From NCBI GenBank assembly GCA_023853785.1, contig JAJIRX010000831.1:41938-105937 (forward strand): a DNA stretch of 64,000 bases, in the 5' to 3' direction. The stretch's first letter is position 1; the number at the start of each line of letters is the position of its first letter. Position numbers and translations under genes: made by a program. The DNA comes from Psilocybe azurescens. Taxonomy: Eukaryota; Basidiomycota; Agaricomycetes; Agaricales; Agrocybaceae. This document shows positions 33,615-45,447 of the stretch, piece after piece. The notes under the pieces are model-generated. The model had not been told where the DNA came from and made no database searches. It saw nothing but the letters and a program-made list of their open reading frames with translations.

Positions 33615-33935
33615 CTCGTTCCCGGCCAGCTTCGCCACACGTGAAACTAAAGTGCACGTGGTGAGTGATCATGAACTCGGCTCGCTTTTGCCCGTATTCC
33701 GATGACTCGCTAGCCAGTCACGCTTGCAAGCTCTAGTCACATATCATCACACACGAGCACATGATCAGGCAGGATATAAAAATAAAAACACGCGAGTTGT
33801 CAAGTTCACAAACCACGTGCACTTCAGTGACAGCACGTGTCACAAAGCCGGATGGGGATTATCCGATAGTCAGTGTCACATAACATCACAAACCACGTGC
33901 ACTTTAGTGACAGCACATGTCGCAAAGCCGGATGA
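33615..33935. repeat. Direct and inverted CACGTG-centred repeats
   Basis: The block AAACCACGTGCACTTnAGTGACAGCACnTGTCnCAAAGCCGGATG (split here by variable bases n) occurs twice, 80 bases apart (33810 and 33890). An inverted, more diverged copy lies at about 33620-33665 (ACTAAAGTGCACGTGGTG). There is no coding potential. The central CACGTG is an E-box-type palindrome, so these may be regulatory or the remains of a small inverted-repeat element downstream of the membrane-protein gene. Confidence 0.65.
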
Positions 33936-34199
33936 GGACGAGCCTAGTAATAATCAACACAACTTACTGCCGCGACAGACGCATTATGGATTCGTCCAGA
34001 TGTGTTATTTAGGTGCTTTGGATTCGTCCAAGCAACTAAACTTTCGGCTAACCGCATCTGTGAAGCTGTTTGAGCGCATAATTTGCGATTTTTTCCAGCA
34101 GCTGAAATAACCGCGTCTTCATCGTTATTTTTCACTATGACAAGGTTCGTTATTCATCTCGACTCTTGTGTGAGCTCATCTCTAATTATATAGATCGTT

Positions 34200-36784
34200 C
34201 CAGCCATATCGATCACTCTCAAGGCAGAATGCAGGTGGTTCAAGGAAAGCTGGTGTATTCACCCAACTGTCGGCGGGATGTCTTGCTCCCTAAACAACCT
34301 TCAGACGAAAAAGAAAACATCTTTCTTCCGTTACCATCCGCCTCAAAATTTATCACACACGATGGAGTTCGCAGCTTGCGCTATGACTTCTCATCGTTTC
34401 GATTAGCCATGTATCAGACGCCCTCGATGGTGGAATGACCACTGGGGTTGGATTTCCTTCATCTCCTGTTACCCTAAATTTCGTGGCTATGTTATGGAAA
34501 CCCTTTCACTTTTACCGAAAGCGCATGAACTTATCCAACACGAAAACCCATTACGATACTCAATGTCCGCCCTCGTCAGTGAAAAGATGGTCCACTCTCG
34601 AAGAAGATATACGCCGAATAGTTCATCATTTGACACTCCTAACCAAAGTCGCCGTCATCAAGCCCGTTTCGCCTTGGGTTTTTGGGTATAAAAAGGCATA
34701 CTTATCTCGTGGCAAAGCTCTGCAAGCCATTGAACGGTCGCGCGATTGGTTTTTTTTTGTGGACAGGACTTGTGGCCTACCTTGTAGCAAAGGCTATCAC
34801 CCTCCAACATGAACTTCAACCTTACCCGGCTCTTTCAATTCCAACCTGGATGGACGTTTTACTTTCCAATTCATGTGATCCTTCCTGGCTAGACTCCTTT
34901 TCCATGTCGGATGCATGCACATTTACAACCGGAACTCGAACAGGGCTATTTGTCAACCCTCTAAGACGTGGTGAATTAGAGCCATCGGTTGAATGGTTTA
35001 TTTACTTTGGCGTACCCGTTTGGTATATCTGGGATGAAGAAATGGCGAAGAATTCAAATGTTAAGCACCTCGCTCCTGAAGCGCATATAATGCAAGTTGC
35101 TACGACTGTCATGTCCATGATCCCACCGTCGCCGCCCTGTAATGTCGCAGCACACCCCAACTGAACATTTCATCACTTGGCAGGAATTTTTCGCCAAACG
35201 AAACGAACGCAACAAGCATTTCCTCATGAATGAATCCCCTAAGAAGCGTCAGGCTCGCAACAACAGAGAGCGGGACCCCAACAAATATAGTGCAAAGGTT
35301 TTTGTTTGGGAGGAGGACGACACCGGTCATCTTGTACGCGTAATGGTACCCAGCCGCGAACGTCGTGAAGTTCTCGATAGCTGGCCCGACGACCAAAAGC
35401 GATACGACTCATTTTCCAATGAATTTGACTGCTGCGAGGCCTTTGGACCCGGAACTGGATACTGTGGGCTGGATTACTTGAAAGCGCAGAAGATGCAGAA
35501 GATGATTTTGAGATTGATGTCTCTGCAGACGACATAGCCGAAGATGCATCCAAATCTTTGCAGAGTCGTCATGATGTGTACTCATTCGTATCCTCCTCTT
35601 TAGATCCTGATACATGTAACGACTGGCTTCCTACCCACCACAACCCTGGTAACGCTGTGGTACGGGCCGATAATGCCGAAGAAGAGATACTGGATATCTT
35701 TTTCCTTCATTTTGGTTACAGGCCACCTCTTCCCAGCCCTCCAACAAACCCAATTTCATCTGAAGCCGATCAGAAAAACTTTCTCAAAATACTTGGTATT
35801 CCATGGAAGTCCTGCCCTCTTGAAATCTTCAAAAGACCCAGAGTTCTAGCTGCTGTTGGCTTCATCCGCCGACTTTCTCAGAAGGGCTCTATTTCAGACG
35901 AATGGGATCTCAGTCGTCATCATCGAGAATCCATGTACCTCAATCAACGAATCAAATACATACAACAAGTTCACCAGGTTCCATCCACATTGACAAAAAA
36001 AATATACATGTTCCATTTCGCATCTCATAGCACCACAGACTGGAAATTGGCTGTCAATTCGGCAGCTGATGCCCTTACGATATGTCGACTAGACTCACGA
36101 TATACGGATGTGGAAATCGCAATTTGTCTTCTCCAACGAGGCATACCTTTCCACACACTTCAGTTATCAGTATCTGTTTGTCAAAATGGTCCTCCAAACA
36201 CATTGAAACATTACCAAGCTTTTCGTCCTCCCAATTACCAGTTTGATGCATTTGATTACTCTGTCTATATTGACCGCTCTACTGAGCTCCTTAAGCATGG
36301 GCCATGTGGCCGTGCAGCGCTAATGCAAGGTGGTTATCTGTGGAGGATTTCTGTACCGATTGTTAGTTTTGAAACTGTTTTGAGGGGGGCCTATGGGAGG
36401 GCCAAGGGAAATGTTCACTGTCGCAACTGATGATGGGCAAGTATATGTCGACGATCAACTTATGCAAGAAGAAATGGAAGTTCTCTCTGGTCTATATCAC
36501 TGTGCCACAGGTAAGTCTCTGACGTTTATTAACTTGTTACAGTTGGTTAACAATTATTTGTAGGAGAAGGAGATCAAATTTCGAAAAAATCGTGGTATCC
36601 TTTATCACAGACATACGAAAACTCGGGTCAGGACTATGGGCGATGGACTTCAAACAGCGAAAAAATCTTTGATATCTTCAAATCCCGCAATTCCTCTGCC
36701 AGTGAGAAGAAAACTGTCCTTCAACGGCAGCCACTTCGCGGCTAACAAGTGGCGGGATGCTATCCAGCGGGAGCGGCGATCTTA
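34200..36784 (+). pseudogene. Conserved basidiomycete protein family of unknown function, frameshifted
   Basis: The pieces in order are GVGFPSSPVTLNFVAMLWKP (34440), GLVAYLVAKAITLQHEL (34765), CDPSWLDSFSMSDACTF and FYFGVPVWYIWDEEM-like text (34880-35040). The next frame has TWQEFFAKRNERNK, YSAKVFVWEEDD and DQKRYDSFSNEFDCCEAF (35142-35470). The next has a long part with WDLSRHHRESMYLNQRIK, TTDWKLAVNSAADALTI and VEIAICLLQRGIPFHTL (35480-36380). A final exon after GTAAGT...TTTGTAG reads GEGDQISKKSWYPL and KWRDAIQRERRS. The family (VWEE, WDLS, LLQRGIPF signatures) recurs in agaricomycete genomes as I know them, with no known role. Frameshifts fall near 34750 (a nine-T run), 35140, 35470, 36370 and 36710. 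The true start is uncertain. Confidence 0.65.
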
Positions 36785-37086
36785 GACGCTCTAGGCTACG
36801 ACTGGAAGAAGCTTCTTCTGCCTTGATCGCTGACTGCATGCATGTGACGCAGTAGATTTGTCAGATAACCACACATAATGTAGTAAGTGTTTGAAATGAA
36901 GTTCGTTTTAATGGGCTAACTTGTATACATCTACAGGTATATATACCTCCGAATATTTCTACGATATAGCATTTAGACCACATTTCAAACGACGAACAAC
37001 TAAGAGAAATAAGAAATCTGAGCGGGGCACTCATGGTTACCCATGCGGGCCTCCGTAACAATGCGTATGTATCTATACTAATTTCG

Positions 37087-37500
37087 TCAGATTGGTAGGT
37101 TTCGATAGCATAATGACAACTTACACGGCAATGGCTTTCTCAACAGCATATCGTGCACCAGGACGCTGAAAGTACACGGACCCGGGCGTCCTAACGAAAA
37201 CACGACGATTTCTCCGTGCCAAGGAATAAAAGGAAAGGCTTCGTGCAAGTTGAGGTTCTGAGGAAGCCGGGGGTCATAGTATCCAAAAAGCAAGAACCGG
37301 GCGGTCAACCGTAACTATGGTTGGAAGAGTTGGCGATCCGTTAGGGTTAGAAAACACTTTAGAGACATCAATGTGCGGCAGTTTGTTCGATAAAGGATCT
37401 ACGATAGCGACGAAGTGACGAGGAGTTGGATTTGCTGGCAAAAGAGGGTAATATAGTCCCCGTGTTGTTACATGCTGTGTAATATGGTGGGTTAGACTGG
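37087..37500 (-). CDS. Unidentified minus-strand coding fragment
   Basis: From about 37500 the minus strand reads TRGLYYPLLPANPTPRHFV, VDPLSNKLPHIDVSKVF and TLPTIVTVDRPVLAFWIL, then a TGA. The neighbouring frame takes over with YDPRLPQNLNLHEAFPFIP and WHGEIVVFSLGRPG. The two parts have natural composition and abut, so one gene with a one-base shift near 37275 is likely. I do not recognise the family. A splice donor may follow KPLP near 37125. Confidence 0.45.
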
Positions 37501-38242
37501 TGGAAAGAACGCGATTTTACGCCCTAGACGTACAGTCTTGGATCTGACTCGGCGTATACAGCAAGCATGCTGGACCGGGTTGATGGAATCATCAGCTGTG
37601 AGCTGTGCATGTTGGAGTCGAGTAAGCTGTCCAGTTATGTAAGGATTTCTGTTGTTAACATAAAAATTCGGTACTCACCATGGTATTGTAAGGCTGTCTA
37701 AATTACCAGTCACCGAGAACTCGAAGGATGATAAACAAAAGAACGAGTTCGGATGCATATATATAGTACAGAGAAATGTCTACATCATCTGCCGGACCGG
37801 ATTTCTCTCAATTTCACGATTCAACTTTGACTTTGAGTCGCGGTTTATATTTCAAATCTACTCGATCAGTAATTATGGGGACTCTGGAGTTATGCCTCTT
37901 CTCCCGGCTTTCATTCCCTGCCAAGCATTTTCTATTTCAGCCTATTCGGGGTAACAGATGTTGGATATGTCTTTATCGCTGGCTTCTATATATCAACGCA
38001 ATTGGCGATGAGGTGAATACGCTGCATAAACTTCAAATGTACTCGTCAGCGCTGATTTTAAATATACCCAGTTCATTATTTTGGTCGCTCTGGTGTCCGA
38101 ACCACAGCTCCATTGCCTGCCGAGGTGATATTTCTTTTAAGCAACGTTTAAATATCTGCCCGCTTGACCACTGCGAGGTTTGGCCTCATAATATTTTTGG
38201 CCGGACAAGTGGATTTGAACCTGTCGATAAACCCACTCCAAC

Positions 38243-39925
38243 ATGACCACTCTTCACGGGCATACTCGCCTTTTCAATGGGCGTTCTCGTATCCGTCATT
38301 TGGCGAGTATTGGTACCCATGGAATCGGACCTGCCCACAGTATGAAGCTATCGCCGGATGGCGACTTTCTCGCCATCGGTAATGATGACGGAATACTAGA
38401 GGTGCAATCCAAGAATTTTATATCCTCCTTGTTCTCAACGTTAACATCTGTGTCCCTTAGATTCGCATGCGAGGGGATTCTGAGTGGAAGCGAGTTGGTC
38501 TCTATGCTGCGGGAGCTGCCATCCAGCGCCTTGGTGTGGCACCCAGTGCAGCGCGCTACAGTTATATTGGGCTCTCGCGAGTGGCGGCGTTCACAAAATT
38601 ACTGTACAATCGGACGGTGTGAGTACTAGGTCATACTTGCGGTCTCATTTACAGTCTCATTTCAAACAGGCCGATATATTCTATGATGGCCTCGTCCGAG
38701 GCTTTGTTCACCTTTTGGAGATCAGCAATGATGGTCAAAAGCTGGCCGTCGCTCACGGGAATATCATCTCTATTGTCAACAATCCGTTTCCACGTATGTT
38801 GTTTTATTTGCTGCACAACAACGTGATTGACAATGACAACAGAACGCGACAATTTAGGAACATTAATAAGTTTGCAAGTCTCCCGCCCCAGCGATGTGCG
38901 GAGTGCAAACGAGTCTGGAATACCGCTGTAGTGTATTTTTTTTTGGCTGATGGTACTACAGTTCTGGTTGCTTTCTTTGGAAGACGCGGAATATGGTGCG
39001 TTGTAATTCAAATTGGCTTGCAAAATAGCTGATTAGCAGTAGGGCATTTTCTTTGAATGATTTTAGTGCTTCGTGGAGACTTCCGCTCCGAGACAACTCA
39101 TTGTAAGTCTCTTCCTCTTTAAGTATATCCTTGCGATACGACTCGCCGAGTTCAGCTTAGGATCGGCCGCCATTTCTCCGTCTGGAGAACGCATTGCAGT
39201 AATGAATCTTTGCGATGGCATAGATTTTTACTCTGCAACACACCGGGAGTTCATCTCGACAACGAAGTACGCTATGACTGCAAGACGGCCGCGCCAAAAT
39301 TTGGTAGTCGACATCGTATTCGTCGACGAGGATACAGTTGCTTTCGGACATTCGGATGGCTATATCGGCTTCGCAAGTTATGGTTTTGAACGCATTTCCG
39401 GTACTTTCAAGATAGAAGCACGTGAACTTGACGGTATATCTACAATCTTTGACCTCTGTATTGGTATTGACCTGGTCTTAGTTCCCATCCAAACAATATG
39501 CTTTGGTATAACCCAATTTGGACCTCTTATTCTCGGGCTCGTGCCATCGTCTGCGGTCCACAGACATTCCAATAGATATGCATCTGAAATTCATATCGGA
39601 CGAATTGAAGATTCTGATGGACGCTTTGTCGTCTCGGAAGTTGTGAGTCACAATCATTCAATTAGCAATCAGCAATCTCTGATTTGTCTCCAAGTCACGT
39701 CTCCAACCCATCACTCGATTGCCATATGCAGACTTCTTTGTCTACTTGAGGGACTTGAGCCCCAAAGACATCATTCTTATTGCCGCTTTTTTTTTTGTTC
39801 TCATATTGGTTCAGTCGGCGTTCAGAAATCCGTCCAAATCGACATCTATGACCCCGCTGACTCCATCACATGTGGCACAAGTATCTTCCACTACTTCGCC
39901 CTATCGTCTGCCCTCGTCACAATGA
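38243..39925 (+). CDS. WD40/beta-propeller-like protein with C-terminal membrane helix
   Basis: The ATG at 38243 starts MTTLHGHTRLFNGRSR and then AHSMKLSPDGDFLAIGNDDG. Further blades are PSSALVWHPVQRATVILGS (about 38525), DGLVRGFVHLLEISNDGQKLAVAHG (38690-38760, after intron 38618-38669), ADGTTVLVAFFG (38948), and GSAAISPSGERIAVMNLCDGIDFY with DIVFVDEDTVAFGHSDGYIGF (39165-39370). The SPDG and S-x-DG-x-x-A-x-A spacing is that of WD40 blades, although WD dipeptides are degenerate. A last exon (39719-39925) encodes FFVYLRDLSPKDIILIAAFFFVLI, a membrane helix. A one-base slip near 38580 separates two blades. It would act as a membrane-tethered scaffold by analogy; the partner is unknown. Confidence 0.6.
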
Positions 39926-40139
39926 CTGGTACCGTTTTTTCTTTTCCTGCAGAGGCGACCCGGGACACGTAACGTACGCATCGTAAACATTAGAAATTTG
40001 GTGAAGATTTGTAGTAATTCCTAATCTAATGATTCAATAGACATGTGGGTCATTATGCCAAGCTGGGAGCATGTGAGAAGCGAAACTTCGTCAGACAGAA
40101 TAAAAGCGCTGAACAATAGCGATAGACACACAAACAACA

Positions 40140-42433
40140 ATGGCCGCCGTCAAACATGCAGAAGTCATCAACACGTTTCTCTCACAAATCTCTGCACTTC
40201 CTGATGAAGGAGGTCGCGAGTCACTCGACCCCATCCTTAAGCCAGCCCTGGACATGGAGCTGGACATGAGGCAGCGCTATATCGACCCAGAACGACGATC
40301 CCTGTCTTTTGGACCCTTATATCGGCCTGGTCGACGTCTTCTCTATTCCAGATAAGGCTCGCTTAACTCGACCACGACCTGAGGGTGGGGCGGAAACCAT
40401 TTTCTACGAACGCTTCTCAGGAATGCTTTGTTCCTTCCCGAAAGATCATCTACTGCCTCTTGATAAGCAAATGCAGAGGCCGTAAGGCAGTCCCTGCATC
40501 GTGGATAGCTTGGACGATTTCCGGTCCAATTTGCACGTCTTTGCCCATGGAGCTCTCTCCCATATTCCCGACTGGAATAATATCGTCGTTGCAGGCGGCG
40601 CAGTTCTCGCATGCTTATCGCCCATATGGCCAAAGCCATCTAATCTTAACTTAAACCAATTCTACCAATCTAATGCCTACGCCGCTTCAGACGTCGATAT
40701 ATTTTTGTGGGGCCTTACAGAAAATGAGGTAAACCAAAATCACTTTTGGGACGACAATTTGCTTATTATTATTATTCTTATTTATTCCTTTCCAGGCTGA
40801 AGCAAAAATCTCTCAAGTCTATTCAGCAATCTGCAGTTCCGTTATATGGCCAGTCACTTGTGTTCGAAAGGCGAACACTATCTCTATCCACTGTTTGTCC
40901 GTTCGTTCGACGACCCTATATGTGACTGACTGCCCTTTTTATAGCCACATACCCAAGTCGCACAATTCAATTTATATTGCGCTTGTACATGTCTCCGGCT
41001 GAAGTACTGGCTGGGTTTGATGTCGATGCTAGCTGTTGCGCTTACGACGGTAATATTGTTGCACTGGTTCTAACTAATTGTTTATAATTGGTTTAATTAT
41101 CAGGGAACACGGTCTTTGTGAGCCCCCGGGCATTGATTGCGTGTATTCGACAAGCAAACACAATAGATATCACAAGACGTTCACCATCCTATGAAGTAAG
41201 GCTCACGAAATATTCTAATAGAGGTTTTGAAGTGTATCTGCCCTCTCTTGCCCGAGAGCATGTCGATTACATGACTGTAAGCACTGAAAAGATTACAAAT
41301 CGATAGGTATGATATCTGACCCAAACAATTTCTAGCTTTACAATCGGGATCTCAAGGTATGGCCTGCGGGCCTAGGGGCGCTTGCTGGTGCTCGAACTTC
41401 TCCGGTGCCTACCCTATCACTATTTCTACCTATACCGATCCTCCGGCAACAATCGAGAGAGATTTATTGGGCCCAAGAATTTCCCAAGCCAATCTCTCGA
41501 CTTTGCCCCAATCGGCGAAGTCACTGAAAACAATTACGATTCTCTATGGATTCGTATCCCCTATGGACCAGATTGGGACCCTGTTAAGGTGAAGGCGTTC
41601 GTTGATGATGTCGTAAGTGATATGCACACGGTTATCGGTTTAGTGTGGGATTTTGCTCAGTTATAGTCCAATTTAGGATGCGAAGATGAATTCTCACTTC
41701 AATACTATCAATTATGAGCGTTATTTACATCGCCATGCAGTGTTCTGCTCACCGGATATAAAATTATGCATGGGGAATACTTGCAAGGTATATCATTGCT
41801 CAGTGATAACCGGAAGTTAACTAATTCTGATCACTAATGATGTGCCTGTATACCCAGGATTGCCCATCCCCACGCCGATGAGAATGAAAGGATGTTGATA
41901 GAGGCGGAGTCCATGATGTACTTTAGAGGTCCCATCACGTAGGTTGCGAAACCCCTTGAAAAAACACTACAGCTGGCTAATGACAGTGGTATTTAGATTT
42001 ATCAAGAATGATCCAGGCCGCCAAATTATCACGGGAAGCTTTAGGCCTATTGACGTTGGTGATTGGGCCAGAGAAGCATACAACCTACTACCTGGCGAGA
42101 CACTGGCGAGCAGAAATGCATATCGGCTTATTACCCGGCGAGACTCTAGAGAATGTACATGCACTCGCACGTGACTCTCGCATTGACTATGAAAGTCTCT
42201 GGGCTAGACACACCTTCAAAAACGAAAAGTTGGGCGCCATCTACACGCAAGATCGTAAGCTGTTTGGACCTGATGGTTTTCCTATTGAAATCCGTCCATT
42301 CCGTGTGTCGCGCACTCAAAAACATAATTCAAGATCTTTCGAATTCGTCGGGCGGCAATCCACTTACCGACGAAAACGCCACCGATCATTCGGAGTTGGA
42401 GGAAGACGCGAGTATCCGCGACTACGATGGTAA
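40140..42433 (+). pseudogene. Fungal ankyrin-protein family member lacking its ankyrin repeats
   Basis: The ATG at 40140 opens MAAVKHAEVINTFLSQ. In later frames come DPYIGLVDVFSIPDKARL and FYERFSGMLCSFPKDHLLPL, a TAA near 40483, then FRSNLHVFAHGALSHIPDWN, VVAGGAVLACLSPI and AYAASDVDIFLWGLTE. After an intron come TCVRKANTISIHC-like text, APAEVLAGFDVDASCCAYDG, NTVFVSPRALIACIRQANT and RRSPSYEVRLTKYSNRGFEV. The gene closes with NDPGRQIITGSFRPIDVGDWA and a C-terminal part (YESLWARHTFKNEKLG). The AGGAVLACLSPI/DVDIFLWGL pattern is the conserved head of fungal proteins that, as I recall, usually continue into ankyrin repeats after the GSF-P-ID segment. None are present here. Nonsense and frame changes argue for decay. 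Confidence 0.6.
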
Positions 42434-43267
42434 ACAAAGCGAAGGTACTTCCGGAAGCCTATTAGCGACGTGTTAGGAATAAGTGACTTTGCATGAGCCT
42501 CTGACAATAAACCTGTGACATATTTATGCATAGACTTGAAAACACGCCATGCCACCCAAAGAATATATCCGTACATTCGCATTCTAGAGCCCATTTCATC
42601 GTGAAATCCGAACCTGCATGCATAGCAGAGCCTGGCTGGGTATATACTTAAGATCACGGGAACATACAGAGTCTTATCTCATTGTCGACATGAAAGCAGC
42701 ACCCTCAAAAGGCGTGCTTTTGCACGTTGTCGACCCTTAGCTCAACCTCGTATTCATGAGCCCATAACCTGAGAATTACTGACAACATATTCCGAACATC
42801 GAGCGGGTATATCTTTGCGTTTTATCGATCTTCATTGATCACGGGCCATGCTTTGATAGAAATCACATACTTTTTGTAAATCGTTTAAAGGGAGGCCTGC
42901 TATATAGTTGCTGCAGCATCTCTCAAAGTCGTTCGCGATTTGACAGTATGAGCTTTGGCCTCGTAAACCATTCCGGCCATACTCAGCGCTGGCTTCGCCA
43001 GTTTTTTGAATATCGGAGACCAGTGTCAATCACTCTACTTGTACGTGTTTGCTACATCCTTTACAGCTTGTGGATGGCTGTTGAAGTTCATGATATCATA
43101 GCTATGTGTATTTCGACGTACTCTGACGGTAATGCTTCGGCAAAGGACCCTCCGTCTTCCTCCGATGCGTCAGAAACAAGTCAAGGGACATACCACACCG
43201 CTCTTGGGCACACTGTGCATGATGCGCAAAGCTTCTCTATTCACAAAGGAGGATCGGTCAACTAAAC

Positions 43268-44878
43268 GGATTCTCAGCCTGCCGTTACCTTTGATATGGT
43301 TCCATTTGCTCAATATCAATTGGCTCATCTCTGTAATCCTGCCTTTCAAGACTATTCACCTCCCATTGTCCCAACAACGGGATTTGAAACGCCAGGTCAT
43401 CCTCAAGACGATAACCCTGGTGCAGATGTTGATAATGAAATGGTATGTCCGTACCTTTCAATTAGTGTTTCTCTGACGTTGAACGAGTAGGATGCTCCAA
43501 CTCTACCAGAAGGCGAAGACCCTGGTGCAGATACTGACAATGAAATGGTATGCTTGTACTTCTCAAGTAGAACTCGAATAACGTTGGATGAATAGGAAAT
43601 CTCAGACACCAGGATTCGTCTGTATCGAATTGAACACGCATTTAAAGGGTTCGTGGGTAGATTTGAGCAAAGGCACAACAGTCTGGTAAGTCTTAACATT
43701 TGACTTCTAGACCGTCTGGCTGAGTCTCCCATAGAGTGCATCTTTTGATCAAATTGAGACGTCGATTGGACGTCTTTCGGTAGAACTTGCTTCTCATATT
43801 GACGTGAATCCGGCTCCTCCTCAACTACATCCACCTTCTCTTCAACCTCAAAACTCGACTAAGAAAGCATCAAAACCCAGTCGCCGCACCGCTGACCAGA
43901 AAGCTTTCTCGGTAAGTCTCATAAGTATTTCAAAGCTGCGTAAGTGATTGAATGACCAATTAGGCCTTGATTAGAAACGAAGTAGACCGCTTATTGTCTC
44001 TGACGAAGACGAAACGAGTTCCGGCCTCCAGTGACTTGATGTCTGCTGAGGAGCTCAGTGTATTCAAAAAGTCGTGGAATGCTTCCAAATGCGTTGACAG
44101 ACACCCTCCTTGCTGCAGTCTAACCAATTTCACGGTAGATCTAGTGGGACTCCCCAAAAACCCTTGGAATGAGTCGGCTTCACGGGTGTTCTCAGCCTAC
44201 TTTGTTCAGAAATATCCTCAACACAAAGGAAGCTTGCTTCTTGTACAGAAGGCCTTCTTTGCCCGTATCAAAACATTGAAAAGATTGTATAACGGCGATC
44301 TTCAAGGTCCAGCTGCCAAGGAGCGGGCAATGCAAGCTGCAAGGCGATACGCCAGAAAGAAACAAGTATGTGACTTTGTTTTTCATCTATCATCTTTCAT
44401 TAAAACGGTTTACCAGCTTTTCGCGCGACGCGTTGAATTGACGAACCAACATCCCCTTTTACAGTGTCATATACCGATGCTGGAGAGACTGGGAATCCCA
44501 GGAATGTCGTCGGATGAATCCGAAACGGAGTATGCGCAAGCAGCCGACTCCTATGACTCGGTTTTTTATGTCCACAAGCCTTCCTGGCGCTCTCAGACTT
44601 TGACCGAGTGGCTGAAAGCGCTTGATTCAATCCATATGCGCATGCGCGGGAAAAGGGGTCCTGGATCCCTTCCGGCGTCTTCGCATCAGATCCAATGATT
44701 ACGACGAAGCTGCGGCTGAGACTGGTATGTCTTCGGGGGAAATTTGTTGACGGGCTTCCTATGTGCGCATACAGTTCAAAGTGGCTCGCTGATCATATCG
44801 GATTGGGATTTGGTCTTGGCGTGCATCCAACCAACGAGGAATACAGCTTTACCATCGACAATCGTCTATTCTCGTAAG
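43268..44878 (+). CDS. Multi-exon gene of unknown function with exon duplication
   Basis: Exons read in order: TFDMVPFAQYQLAHLCNPAF (43285), GADVDNEM (43420), GEDPGADTDNEM (43513), TRIRLYRIEHAFKGFVGRFEQ (43610), a Pro/Ser-rich piece (43735-43911), NEVDRLLSLTKTKRVPAS with NPWNESASRVFSAYFVQKYP (43965-44365). After GTATGT...CAG come LFARRVELTNQHPLLQCHIP, LERLGIPGMSSDESETEYA and PSWRSQTLTEWLKALDSIHMR (44417-44640). The frame then slips, and GKFVDGLPMCAYSSKWLAD follows to 44878. The LERLG-x-x-GMSSDESE and KFV-x-GLP signatures recur in agaricomycete proteins as I know them; no function is assigned. Two neighbouring exons are a tandem duplication (see the repeat at 43405-43610). Confidence 0.55.
43405..43610 (+). 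repeat. Exon-plus-intron tandem duplication, period 105 bp
   Basis: The exon text CCCTGGTGCAGAT...GAnAATGAAATG and the intron behind it (GTATG...GTTGnAnGAnTAG) occur twice, starting at 43415 and 43520. Both copies keep a GTATG donor and a TAG acceptor and both keep the frame, so the duplication adds an acidic block (DPGADxDNEM) to the protein. Confidence 0.75.
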
Positions 44879-45447
44879 TAACTCGAAGAATCTGTAGTGT
44901 TTCTACCTCGCTGATTTATTTATTTTAAAAAACAGAACACTTCATTCCAATGCAGCTACCTTCCACAGTGTCCTCCAGTAGATTATACATGACATCTTGG
45001 AGATACTACGCGCTCAGTGTATTCAAATGTATCACGATCTTTAAATTGGAAAACTATTGGCATTTTCAGTTGTTCTCACATCCCACTCTTATCACGTACC
45101 TTTAACTATCAATCGCGATTGCAATCTTTCTTCGATATCGCGTCTGGTGGCTCATGATCAGCTGAACTGATCCAAATCCGCTTTATCTCAATCAAATGTC
45201 CATTTCTTCTTACTCCGCAGGCAAAAGAAAGACTTCATCAGATCCGGAGACATTATGGTTCTCTTTCTAGTATATTCACAGGCACATGTGCTCGCTTTGT
45301 TCTTTGATTACCATCCCGGCGATATGTGACTCCTTATAATATAAGTTTTGGTCATTGTTGCGAGTGAAAGAAGCCCCGCACCCAGCTCTCGCACTTCTGG
45401 ATTTCATTCAGAAGAAATACCTACTATATTCAGCTCTTCGAGCAACA

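Noticed and set aside
37776..38246. 156-residue plus frame upstream of the WD-like gene
   Set aside because: No recognisable motif and mixed composition; it overlaps the probable promoter of the gene at 38243. Possible but not supported.
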